From VXNE01 sp965203615 (GTDB lineage Bacteria > Pseudomonadota > Gammaproteobacteria > Pseudomonadales > Azotimanducaceae): DNA of 64,000 nt. The position numbers were made by a program, and so were the translations under genes. The stretch spans positions 3,348,001-3,412,000 of the forward strand of contig OZ241900.1 in the NCBI GenBank assembly GCA_965203615.1, read 5' to 3'. Each line of letters opens with the position of its first letter. The stretch's first letter is position 1. The notes beneath the pieces were generated by a model that was not told the DNA's origin, searched no databases, and saw only the letters and a program-made list of their open reading frames with translations. This document shows positions 17,984 to 25,608 of this stretch, one piece after another.

Positions 17984-19068
17984 AGCACACGAAATGCAAT
18001 CGGACAAACAGGCGGAAATCTCTGCTCGGCGGGTTTCGAAGGGCTGGCTTTACGCTGATCGAGATGGCGATCGTGGTGGCCTTGCTTGGATTCATTGCGG
18101 TCCTCGTCGCTGATTTCTACACGAGCCAACTGAGCTTGAGACACGCGGTGCAGCGGGTGGAGGGCACGGTGCGGGACGCGCGATCAATCATTGACGCATC
18201 CGTGGCCTGGGCCGCCGTCAACGGCGACGAGTGGCCGAACGACAGGGCAATACCGCAACCTGCGATCACCCTGGAGAAGCTCGTCGAGGAAGGTTATCTG
18301 ATCGATGTTCCCGTCGTCCGATACGCGGGTTGCGCTGGAGGTTGTCTAGGTTTTTCCATCACGGGATGGGACCGTGCGGCGGCGCGGGCGTCGGTGCCCG
18401 CAACCCCCTGCATGGGCCCTCCGGATCACACGCTGTCGGCGGCGTCCGGCAACTACGATGCGAACCCGGCCGCCCACGATCTTGTCCTGTGTTTCGATGT
18501 CCGGGGCACCAGCGATGCGCACGCCATCGCGTCGCGTCTGCCGCAGGGCCGACTCTTTCAGACCGTCGAGCAGCTCGGTACGGACGCCTACCAGGTTGAG
18601 ACCCGAATCCTTGGCGCACCTCCCGCTGTCGGTGGTGGTCCCGGTGGATCCGATCAGTTCGTCCGCCGCATCGATGAGGGTCGTCCAGTGATATTTGCCG
18701 ACACGGGCGGCGACCTGCAGAACATGAAGCGGATTTCCTCGATCAACCACGATCCCCTGCAGACTTTCGAGGATCCGCTGCCCCGAGGAGCGTCGGATAT
18801 TCGGTTCCTGAACGACGGCGATTCGATCGACCCGGCCGGGGATGGGATTGCGGCCGGACTGCTCATAGGTGGTAGGCTCTTCATGGGGGGAGGAAGCCAG
18901 ACGGACATTTACTTCTCCCGTCGCGACCCAGTAAACGACAGATTCCCCTTGCGCGGCCTGGCCCGGCGTGTTTGCCGGTTGGAGGCTGCCAATAACTTGC
19001 GACCGATCGGGGGCACCGGCGCCCGAATTGGCCTGGATGGATCATGCGACAGATTGAACAGACTATAG
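17977..19068 (+). CDS. Large prepilin-like protein (minor pilin/PilV-like adhesin candidate)
   Basis: A 363-aa protein whose leader ends at G24 before FTLIEMAIVVALLGFIAVLV, with Glu at +5: a canonical prepilin peptidase site. The large head (over 300 residues) is unlike a major pilin and fits a minor pilin or tip adhesin in the PilV position of type IVb systems. No shufflon-type recombination repeats are seen at its 3' end. It overlaps the previous gene by 7 bases and the secretin gene by 25. Confidence 0.72.
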   Translation: MLKHTKCNRTNRRKSLLGGFRRAGFTLIEMAIVVALLGFIAVLVADFYTSQLSLRHAVQRVEGTVRDARSIIDASVAWAAVNGDEWPNDRAIPQPAITLEKLVEEGYLIDVPVVRYAGCAGGCLGFSITGWDRAAARASVPATPCMGPPDHTLSAASGNYDANPAAHDLVLCFDVRGTSDAHAIASRLPQGRLFQTVEQLGTDAYQVETRILGAPPAVGGGPGGSDQFVRRIDEGRPVIFADTGGDLQNMKRISSINHDPLQTFEDPLPRGASDIRFLNDGDSIDPAGDGIAAGLLIGGRLFMGGGSQTDIYFSRRDPVNDRFPLRGLARRVCRLEAANNLRPIGGTGARIGLDGSCDRLNRL

Positions 19069-20663
19069 CCCGGCAAGGATTGCCGCGTACGTTCGGAAAG
19101 GTCGGGGCCCTCGGTTCCGCGGCGCTCTTGCTTGCTGGTTGCGCGATGCTGTCGCCGACGCCCGATCCGCGCATTCCGGAAGCGAAAAGCGTTGCCGAGG
19201 CGGAAATCGAGACGAGCCGGAGCAGGCCTTCGCGTCCGCTCGTCGTCCTGCACGACGGACCCTACGTCGACTCCGACCGCGTCGCCTACGCGGGTGCGGC
19301 GTGGCTGCACGAATCAGTGGAAATCAGGGTTTCCGGGTTGCCTCTCGACCTTTGTCTCGCGAAGGCGCTGGCGCAGTTGAACGAAGCCCCCTCGGTGGTT
19401 TTCGCTCTCGATGTCACGCACCGTGATGTGCCGGTCACTCTGGACCACGAGGGTTCCTTTCGGGACTTCCTGGATCTGCTTGCCGAAGCGAGCGGCCTGG
19501 GCTGGGAAGAAAAGTCGGGCGCGCTGCATTGGATGGCGGAAGTTACGCGCACCTTCGAAATCCACCGCGTTCCCGGTGACCTGTCCTGGTCCATGTCCAC
19601 GGTCGAATCGGATCGATCGGCGACCGTGCAGTCCGGCGCCGGGTCAGGTGGTTCGACCGGCGGCGTTCGGGCAACGCCCCCTGCGGGTAGCGAGATCACC
19701 CTCAACAGCAATGCAAGTTTCTGGGACGGCTTGGAAGCGACCCTCGTCCCCCTGATGGGCGATGAGAGTTCGAGGCCGATTATCGATCGCAGCACGGGTA
19801 CGGTCGTCGTCCGCGGTCCTGCCGGACGGGTTCGCGAGGCGGGTCGTTACATCGAAGCGCTGAACCGCTGGCTCGCCCGCCAGGTCCTGCTGGAGATCCA
19901 GTTGGTGACGGTCACGTTGTCCGACAGCCAGAGCTCCGGGATCGATTGGCAACTGGTGTACCAGGCAGTGACGGACGCGGGCGTAGCGGAAACGCCGGGC
20001 GGGGTCGAGCCCGGTGGCCGGAGCGGTTTCGCGGATGCGCTGGCGCGGGCTTCCGGTATCGATGCCGCTTCCGTTGGTGTCGAGTTCGGCGAGGGCCACG
20101 CGTTCCATGGCACGGAGGTGGTTCTTCGTGCTTTATCGGCGCAGGGCGAGACCAGCTTGCGGAACTCGCCGAGGGTCGTCGCATTGAACGGCCAGGCGGC
20201 GCAGATGCAGGTGCTGAACGACAGGGGCATCCTGGCCGGGGTGGACGTCACCACGCGGGAAACGGTCGCGGTCGTAACGGAAGTGGAACTGGAACCCGGC
20301 GTCGTCTCGACGGGCATTTCGCTCACGATTCTTCCCAAGATCGTCGGCGACAGGGTCTTCCTGCACGCCGCCATCTCGGTGAGCGATCTTGTCAGCCTGG
20401 AGTCGGCGGGCCGAGGGGACCAGTCCATACAGCTCCCGACGGTGGAGCGCAGCCAGTTCTTCCAGAGTGCCCGCCTGAGCAGCGGCGAGACGCTGGCCGT
20501 GGGCGGACTTCTGGCCCGTCGCGGCACTACGGGCTCACGGGGTATCGTGCGATGGCCGTGGCTGAGAGCCGCGAGTAGCGAATACAGCAGCACGGAGACA
20601 GTGTTGCTCATCACTCCCACATTGCTGGACCGACCCGCGCCGGACGAAGACTTGCTGCTGTGA
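19044..20663 (+). CDS. Secretin lipoprotein (type IVb PilN/GspD family)
   Basis: A 539-aa outer-membrane pore protein. A lipobox LLLAGC places the lipidated Cys at residue 33. The middle has N-domain features (VEIRVSGLPLDLCLAKALAQ, FRDFLDLLAEASGLGW), then the secretin homology region: RQVLLEIQLVTVTLSD, SLRNSPRVVALNGQAAQM, and the C-terminal signature STETVLLITPTLLDRP. Lipoprotein secretins of this length are typical of type IVb pili (R64 PilN, BfpB, TcpC). The GTGA overlap couples it to the next gene. Confidence 0.9.
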   Translation: MRQIEQTIARQGLPRTFGKVGALGSAALLLAGCAMLSPTPDPRIPEAKSVAEAEIETSRSRPSRPLVVLHDGPYVDSDRVAYAGAAWLHESVEIRVSGLPLDLCLAKALAQLNEAPSVVFALDVTHRDVPVTLDHEGSFRDFLDLLAEASGLGWEEKSGALHWMAEVTRTFEIHRVPGDLSWSMSTVESDRSATVQSGAGSGGSTGGVRATPPAGSEITLNSNASFWDGLEATLVPLMGDESSRPIIDRSTGTVVVRGPAGRVREAGRYIEALNRWLARQVLLEIQLVTVTLSDSQSSGIDWQLVYQAVTDAGVAETPGGVEPGGRSGFADALARASGIDAASVGVEFGEGHAFHGTEVVLRALSAQGETSLRNSPRVVALNGQAAQMQVLNDRGILAGVDVTTRETVAVVTEVELEPGVVSTGISLTILPKIVGDRVFLHAAISVSDLVSLESAGRGDQSIQLPTVERSQFFQSARLSSGETLAVGGLLARRGTTGSRGIVRWPWLRAASSEYSSTETVLLITPTLLDRPAPDEDLLL

Positions 20664-22087
20664 GCCGTGTAGTCGAATCGGACAGTTTTGCGCTTCCGGT
20701 AGTTCGGGAAACGACGCAACTCAGTATTGGCATCGAGTCCCTGCGCTCATCCTCCGCCACCATCGCGGCCACTGCCAGGCGGCGTGCCCGACTGATGGAG
20801 TCGGTATTCGACGATGACGACATCTATTCCTGGTTTGAACCCAGTGGCGAAGGAACCCTCTACTGTGCATTCGCGACGGTGCAGGGGTATCTCCTCGGGG
20901 AAAACGTGCGGAACTGGCTGCGGGACACGAGGCAGACACGCGACTTCGTGTACTGCGAACGGATGGGGAACCTGCGGGCCGTAGTGCTCGTTATTGGCGG
21001 TCACGTCATCAAGGACGCCCTCGTGGGCGGCTACGAACTGAACGTCGAACTGCGCCATGCCCTCACCCGGCTGGACAAGGCTGCTCCCGGCGCCTACGAC
21101 GTGTTCCTCCACGGCGTCGATGTCCAGGACCTGCAACTGGCCGACCGTTCCCGTATCGTCTTCCTCGAAGATTCCCTGCTCGACTGGATGGAGGACGCGC
21201 CGGGCCGGCTGCCGGAACTCGTCCCCGCCAACCGCGCGATCGGCGGGATCGACGTGGTCGCCAAACGGCTTCGCCAGCTTCGGATAGTGCGCACCATCGG
21301 TCTCACAGTGGGGTCGGTCCTGGTCGCGGCCATTGGGGTATATTGGTGGCAAAACCGCCCCCCGCCCGTACCGGTCGAGGATGGACCGCCTCCGCCTCCG
21401 CCGACTGAACAACTGAACGCGGCATATGGCGAGCTTTTGCGCACGCCCGATCCGGGCGAACTCATCCCGGCCGTGCATCGTGCCTACCGGCTGTTCCTGA
21501 GCGACCCTTTCTTCGGCGAGTTGCTGGATGTCAGGAAGCTGCAATGGACGCGCACCGGTGGCGGTCGACTCACTATCGAAACATCCTTGCCGCGGGAGAT
21601 TCTGGGGGCGTCGCGGTCGGGGCTTCCGGATACCCTGTCGGACCAGATGCGACGCCGCGCTGCGATGCGCGGATGGAGCATTGAACTCTCGGGCGTGGCG
21701 GCGACCTTTTCCCTCCCTGTCGCGGTCTCGAACCGGGTCGATGAACTGCGCTTGCCGCCGCCCTTGGCCGAAGGCAATCGCTGGCACGGGAAACGGTTGG
21801 GCGCGGACCTTGAGGCGCTGGGCGCCGTGACCGTCGAGCCCGGCCCGCAGAACGCGGTCTATCGGGGCTATTCGACGCTGCTGGAATTGCAGGGGACGGA
21901 GTGGTCGTCTGGCAGTATGGCGGGATGGCTTGGAAACAGGTTGGCTGGCGGCCCGCTGGTGTTGGAATCAGTGGAGCTGGAGTCCGCCGGGGCGGGTGCG
22001 ACCATGGACGGGCTAGTCCGGTTTACCACGCTGTGGTGCACGACCGAGGACGCCTCGACGCGAAACTGCGCCTACGGGAACGCATAA
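20660..22087 (+). CDS. Pilin accessory protein, PilO-like (type IVb)
   Basis: A 475-aa protein with a cytoplasmic N-terminal half (about residues 1-210), one membrane helix (VRTIGLTVGSVLVAAIGVYW), a proline-rich linker (PPPVPVEDGPPPPPP) and a periplasmic C-terminal domain of about 230 residues. This layout matches R64 PilO/TcpD-type accessory proteins that link the inner-membrane platform to the secretin. The GTG start at 20660 overlaps the secretin stop. It is the last gene of the plus-strand operon. Confidence 0.72.
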   Translation: MSRVVESDSFALPVVRETTQLSIGIESLRSSSATIAATARRRARLMESVFDDDDIYSWFEPSGEGTLYCAFATVQGYLLGENVRNWLRDTRQTRDFVYCERMGNLRAVVLVIGGHVIKDALVGGYELNVELRHALTRLDKAAPGAYDVFLHGVDVQDLQLADRSRIVFLEDSLLDWMEDAPGRLPELVPANRAIGGIDVVAKRLRQLRIVRTIGLTVGSVLVAAIGVYWWQNRPPPVPVEDGPPPPPPTEQLNAAYGELLRTPDPGELIPAVHRAYRLFLSDPFFGELLDVRKLQWTRTGGGRLTIETSLPREILGASRSGLPDTLSDQMRRRAAMRGWSIELSGVAATFSLPVAVSNRVDELRLPPPLAEGNRWHGKRLGADLEALGAVTVEPGPQNAVYRGYSTLLELQGTEWSSGSMAGWLGNRLAGGPLVLESVELESAGAGATMDGLVRFTTLWCTTEDASTRNCAYGNA

Positions 22088-22142
22088 CGCGGGATTTCAT
22101 CCGTAGTTCCCGACTGCCCGCCGATCCTCTCCGAGTTCGGAC

Positions 22143-22700
22143 TCAGCGTGACCCGCTCGGTTCTTCCTCGTTGCCGGACGACTGCAGGTGAGTTGTTAAC
22201 CCGTCGGCTTCGTTGGACCCGAAACCTTCGTAAGCCACAACCACGGGACTTTCGATCACGGGATCCTCCGCTGTTCTATCGAGGTTGGACGCCGCTGGGA
22301 AGGGTTCGGCCGTGGTTGACCGTTGTGCCAGGTCTACAGATTCGGCACCCGGCGCCTCGACGTCGACGCGAGGCGGCGGCGTGTTCACTACTACCACGCG
22401 ATTGGCCCGGTAGAGGTCGGCGACCAACTGGCCCCTGTACATGGAGAGCAGCGACTCGAGCGCGCCCTGAAGCGAGTTGTTTTCGACCGTGAAGGAGTGG
22501 GAGACCATACGGTCTTCGCTTGCACTCCAGACGAGGGACCAGTCGTGGGACTCCACCAGGGCCCTTACGCTTGCGGACAGGTACCCTTCGCCAATCTCGA
22601 AATCCGCCGAGGCGGCAGAGGCGGTTGCCACGGACACCGCGAACGCCAATGTGGCCAGAGAGCGCCTGATCCAACGCGCCGACTGTATTGGGTACAGCAT
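22143..22700 (-). CDS. TcpQ/PilL-type periplasmic secretin-partner protein
   Basis: A 185-aa exported protein with signal peptide LATLAFAVSVATASAASA. Residues 34-105 follow the TcpQ C-terminal pattern: LSASVRALVESHDWSLVWS, a gap, then FTVENNSLQGALESLL and ADLYRANRVVVV. TcpQ-like proteins help assemble or localise type IVb secretins. The C-terminal 80 residues are disordered and acidic. The gene converges on the pilus operon rather than lying inside it, with 55 bp between the stops, so it is expressed separately. Confidence 0.7.
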   Translation of the reverse strand: MLYPIQSARWIRRSLATLAFAVSVATASAASADFEIGEGYLSASVRALVESHDWSLVWSASEDRMVSHSFTVENNSLQGALESLLSMYRGQLVADLYRANRVVVVNTPPPRVDVEAPGAESVDLAQRSTTAEPFPAASNLDRTAEDPVIESPVVVAYEGFGSNEADGLTTHLQSSGNEEEPSGSR

Positions 22701-23026
22701 CCTGATAATCCTGTGAGTGCGGAAAAACCTACTTTAGCAGTGCCCCGCGTCTGGCGCCATTGGAGCCGAACCGGCCTGGCCCCGCTCGCCGGATACGGAA
22801 CGACTGAACCCGGCGCATGCAGTGCCCGACCCCACAAATGGCACGGAGTGGGACGGTTCCGGCAGGGGAGACCGGTCGAAAAAAACTCCCGCCCCCCGTT
22901 CATGCGGGGGGTCGGGAGTTTATTTCGGAACGCCCGCCACTTTGGGGCAGGGCCGCCAGTTGGTCCCGATGACTGCTGGCGCTGACGTGCGTTGAAGGGG
23001 CGGTCGCCGAGGCTACCGCCGACGCT
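22701..23026. other. Gene-free stretch between two minus-strand genes
   Basis: These 326 bases contain no supportable gene. The stretch holds the strong hairpin terminator at 22883-22921. The remaining part, next to 22700, must carry the promoter of the TcpQ-like gene, but I see no convincing sigma70 boxes. Confidence 0.6.
22883..22921 (-). terminator. Rho-independent terminator, possibly bidirectional
   Basis: The arms AAACTCCCG (22883-22891) and CGGGAGTTT (22913-22921) are perfectly complementary. An inner stem of six C-G pairs plus one more closes a six-base loop, with one bulged T at 22912. An A run on the left reads as a U run on the minus strand, so it ends transcription of the small membrane gene at 23027-23365. 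No gene runs toward it from the left. Confidence 0.85.
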
Positions 23027-23365
23027 TCATTCCGAGTCGTCCGACGCTGTGAGCTGGTTATAAATCCCCATACCGACAGTCGCCGCCGCGCCAGACAGGA
23101 GCGCGATGACCAATCCGTCAAGGATGTTGTCCAGATACTGGCCGATATAGTGGACATTGTCCAAGACATCGGCACCCCCTGCGGCAGCGGCCGCGACGGC
23201 GACCACCAAGGCTGCAGTTGGGTGGTCATCGCCCGCCATTACGGCGCCGACAATTCCGAGGACCACCAGCGCGAGCGGCAGTATGTTCTCTGGAACGGCA
23301 CCGGGGGCCAACCCCTCGACGAGAGCCGCGAGAACGATCAGGCCAAGCACTATCTTATTTGGCAT
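23027..23365 (-). CDS. Small hydrophobic membrane protein, unknown function
   Basis: A 112-aa protein with three to four predicted membrane segments (VLGLIVLAALVEGLA, LPLALVVLGIVGAVMAG, AALVVAVAAAAAGG, LDGLVIALLSGAAATVG) and an acidic tail. A strong GGGGAGG ribosome site lies seven bases before the ATG at 23365, and a strong terminator follows, so it is very likely a real single-gene unit. I do not recognise the family. Confidence 0.7.
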   Translation of the reverse strand: MPNKIVLGLIVLAALVEGLAPGAVPENILPLALVVLGIVGAVMAGDDHPTAALVVAVAAAAAGGADVLDNVHYIGQYLDNILDGLVIALLSGAAATVGMGIYNQLTASDDSE

Positions 23366-23441
23366 TTTGCCTCCCCTTTTTGCTTTTTCTCTTCACCATC
23401 TGCAGGCCCCTTCCCCAAGGGGACCTGGGCCAACGCCAGGT

Positions 23442-23475
23442 GAAGGGTCAGATATACCACCTTTGACCGGGTTGT
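23442..23475 (-). promoter_or_regulatory. Possible promoter for the small membrane gene
   Basis: On the minus strand a TATATC -10-like box lies 17 bases downstream of TGTTAC, a weak -35. This would give a leader of about 70 nt containing a CCCCTT/AAGGGG hairpin (23407-23422). Only the -10 is convincing. Confidence 0.3.
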
Positions 23476-23556
23476 AACAGTGGATTCGCGCAGAAAAAAT
23501 CGGGCCCACCGAGGCTTGGAGGATCGGGACCACGCAAAACGGTCTGTCCGCAGCGG

Positions 23557-23952
23557 TTATTTCTCCCTGTTTGCCGCCACCGCCGCGAACCAGTGGCGCG
23601 CCCGGGGCAGGCACAGGAGGACGAGCGCGCCGACCTGCAATACCCGGCAAAGGACTTCCCAGGGAGCGAGATTTGCCACGGATTCCAGCGGCGAAACCGC
23701 GTTCGCAACGACCAGGAGCGCTACGACGATAGTTGCGGCGATGGCGTACCGCACCCAGCCGGCACCCCTGAACGTCACGTATGCCAGCAACGTCCACAGC
23801 ATGATGAAGAATAACTGGCCGCCGTTGCTGACGACCTGTTCCGGCCAGACGATCCAGACCGCCAGCAGAACCAGGGCCGACGCGAACATCGCCGCTGCGG
23901 CCACCGAAACCACCTGCGGACGTGCGGGCGGTTGCTCGCCAACTTCGCTCAC
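23557..23952 (-). CDS. Small membrane protein, unknown function
   Basis: About 131 aa if the GTG at 23952 is used; the frame is open to an ATG at 24072, but that extension is Pro/Arg-rich and unlikely to be translated. There are four predicted membrane helices: MFASALVLLAVWIVW, LFFIMLWTLLAYVTF, YAIAATIVVALLVVA and VLCRVLQVGALVLLC. It ends AANREK. There is no recognisable family. It lies 191 bp upstream of the other small membrane gene on the same strand. Confidence 0.55.
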   Translation of the reverse strand: MSEVGEQPPARPQVVSVAAAAMFASALVLLAVWIVWPEQVVSNGGQLFFIMLWTLLAYVTFRGAGWVRYAIAATIVVALLVVANAVSPLESVANLAPWEVLCRVLQVGALVLLCLPRARHWFAAVAANREK

Positions 23953-24145
23953 TGCGTGTTCGTTCCCGGGAGGTTGATCCCGCGATCCTAGCAGACTGTC
24001 GCGATGCGGGCGCGCGGGTGCAGCCCCGGACGGAGGCGGGACAGGCCAGGCCGACCGTCGGGGTCCGGCCAACGGCTTGCGAGGGCAAAAGCCAGGCGCC
24101 TGTTCGCCGCCGGCCGGCGAGATGTGCGGGCTGGGCGATGTGTTG

Positions 24146-24151
24146 TATAGT
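24146..24151 (+). promoter_or_regulatory. Possible -10 box of the nuo promoter
   Basis: TATAGT preceded directly by TTG. No good -35 hexamer lies 16-18 bases upstream. If used, the transcript would have a leader of about 310 nt containing the whole repeat element. Confidence 0.25.
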
Positions 24152-24297
24152 GTCGATTGTTTTGGCCGCGCGCTCCGTCAGCGTTGCCGCGTCCCAACCA
24201 AATTCACGTAGATTAAAGGTTGCCGAGATAAGGCTGCGTAAATGGTTTCCATGGCGCGGGCGTATGCCCCGGAACGCGTAGAGGTTTGCCAATGATA

Positions 24298-24405
24298 GTG
24301 CCCCACAGCCAACGCCTTCGGCTTCGCCTGTGGCCCGGCCCCGCTCGTCGACCATGGAGCAATCGTGCCGGGTCGCTGGCGCTCCCCGGACACGTTTGTT
24401 CCATG
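24298..24405 (+). repeat. Dispersed two-hairpin repeat element, copy A
   Basis: A 108-bp copy running from GTGCCCCACAGCC to TTGTTCCATG. The first part forms a small hairpin (CCACAG...CTGTGG around AGCC-TTC-GGCT). The second forms a long imperfect hairpin between CCATGGAGCAA and TTGTTCCATG. It lies in the leader of nuoA and matches the copies at 43099 and 48764. Confidence 0.92.
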
Positions 24406-24467
24406 CGAGATGCGACGTTTGCGTGGTCGTCGTGGGTTTCGGGTCGGCAGGATACTGGCACGGGTAC

Positions 24468-24905
24468 ATGACCGAGACTGCGGACATCCTGCCATTCGTG
24501 CTCTACGGCCTGGTGGTCGCTGCCGTGATCGGCGTCACCCTGGCGGCGTCGTGGTTCATCGGCGACCGGTCACGACACGCGGGCGCACGGGACATCCCCT
24601 TCGAGTCCGGCGTCGTCCCCCAGGGCGATGCGGAGGACATGCGCTTCTCCATCGAGTTCTACCTGATCGCGATGTTCTTCGTCATCTTTGACCTCGAGAC
24701 GATATTCCTTATCGCCTGGGCGGTCGCGTTCTTCGAAGTCGGCTGGCGTGGTTATGCCGGTGCGACCGTATTCATCGCCATCCTGCTCGCCGCCCTCGTC
24801 TACGAGTTCAGGACGGGCGCGCTCGAGTGGGGGGTCAAGAGTCGATTCGCCCGTACGCCGGGATATGCCCGGCAGCGGCAAGGCAAGGAGGCGGCGAACG
24901 CATAA
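24468..24905 (+). CDS. nuoA: NADH-quinone oxidoreductase subunit A
   Basis: A 145-aa membrane subunit of complex I. Three helices are visible, with the family signatures ARDIPFESGVVPQGDA, RFSIEFYLIAMFFVIFDLE and a third helix TVFIAILLAALVYEF. The ATG at 24468 gives a normal N-terminus; the longer open frame runs into the repeat element and is not used. First gene of the operon; a three-base gap precedes nuoB. Confidence 0.95.
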   Translation: MTETADILPFVLYGLVVAAVIGVTLAASWFIGDRSRHAGARDIPFESGVVPQGDAEDMRFSIEFYLIAMFFVIFDLETIFLIAWAVAFFEVGWRGYAGATVFIAILLAALVYEFRTGALEWGVKSRFARTPGYARQRQGKEAANA

Positions 24906-24908
24906 GCG

Positions 24909-25586
24909 ATGCGGTGGCGGGTGATCAAGACCGAACCGGGGGCTTCCATGGAGGAAGTCGATGCCGCGTACCGGGACGATGCGGGGAGAAGCGTTCTCAC
25001 GGCCAAGCTAGAGGACCTGGTCGCCTGGAGTCGCGCGAATTCCATCTGGCCGTTCAACTTCGGGCTGTCCTGCTGCTACGTGGAAATGGCCACGGCCCTG
25101 ACTTCGCGGCACGACATGGCGCGTTTCGGCGCGGAGGTGATCCGCGCATCGCCGCGCCAGGCGGACCTCATCGTCGTGTCCGGCACCGTGTTCCGCAAAA
25201 TGGCGCCGGTTCTGCAGCACCTGTACGAACAGTTGCTGGAACCCCGATGGGTGATCTCGATGGGTTCCTGCGCGAATTCGGGTGGCATGTTCGATGTGTA
25301 TAGCGTCGTGCAGGGCGTGGACAAGTTCCTGCCGGTCGACGTCTATGTGCCGGGCTGTCCCCCACGCCCCGAGGCGTTCATGCAGGGCCTGAACCTGCTG
25401 CAGGAGTCGATCAAGGCAACACCGCGGCCATTGTCGTGGGTGATTGGAGAGGACGGCGCCGTCAGGAAGCACGAACCGAGCCAGCGCGATGCGCGTACGC
25501 CGGAGCGCATGGCCGTCTCCGATCTGGCGCAGCCGGACACGGTGGGCGACGCGCCCTTGTCCGACGACCTCCTGGTACGGAAGTAG
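24909..25586 (+). CDS. nuoB: NADH-quinone oxidoreductase subunit B
   Basis: A 225-aa peripheral-arm subunit that carries iron-sulfur cluster N2, the last electron carrier before quinone. The four cluster ligands are present as C55 and C56 (FGLSCCYVEM), C121 (GSCANSGG) and C150 (VPGCPPRP), spaced as in E. coli NuoB. The C-terminal extension of about 40 residues is charged and probably disordered. Confidence 0.97.
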   Translation: MRWRVIKTEPGASMEEVDAAYRDDAGRSVLTAKLEDLVAWSRANSIWPFNFGLSCCYVEMATALTSRHDMARFGAEVIRASPRQADLIVVSGTVFRKMAPVLQHLYEQLLEPRWVISMGSCANSGGMFDVYSVVQGVDKFLPVDVYVPGCPPRPEAFMQGLNLLQESIKATPRPLSWVIGEDGAVRKHEPSQRDARTPERMAVSDLAQPDTVGDAPLSDDLLVRK

Positions 25587-25608
25587 GGGCGGCGAGAGGC
25601 ACGGCGAG

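Larger units (their letters stand above)
23953..24467. other. Long intergenic leader of the nuo operon
   Basis: About 515 bases without a supportable gene. It holds a possible nuo promoter (TATAGT at 24146) and a full copy of the dispersed two-hairpin repeat (24298-24405) that ends 62 bases before nuoA. Some gammaproteobacteria have secG and tRNA-Leu in this position; neither is present here. Confidence 0.6.

Noticed and set aside
17977..19068. PilV shufflon at the 3' end of the large prepilin gene
   Set aside because: No inverted recombination repeats, no alternative 3' ends and no recombinase gene follow; the secretin gene overlaps the end.
24152..24297. secG or tRNA-Leu upstream of nuoA
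   Set aside because: No cloverleaf with TTCGANTC and no SecG-like ORF can be found in this stretch.
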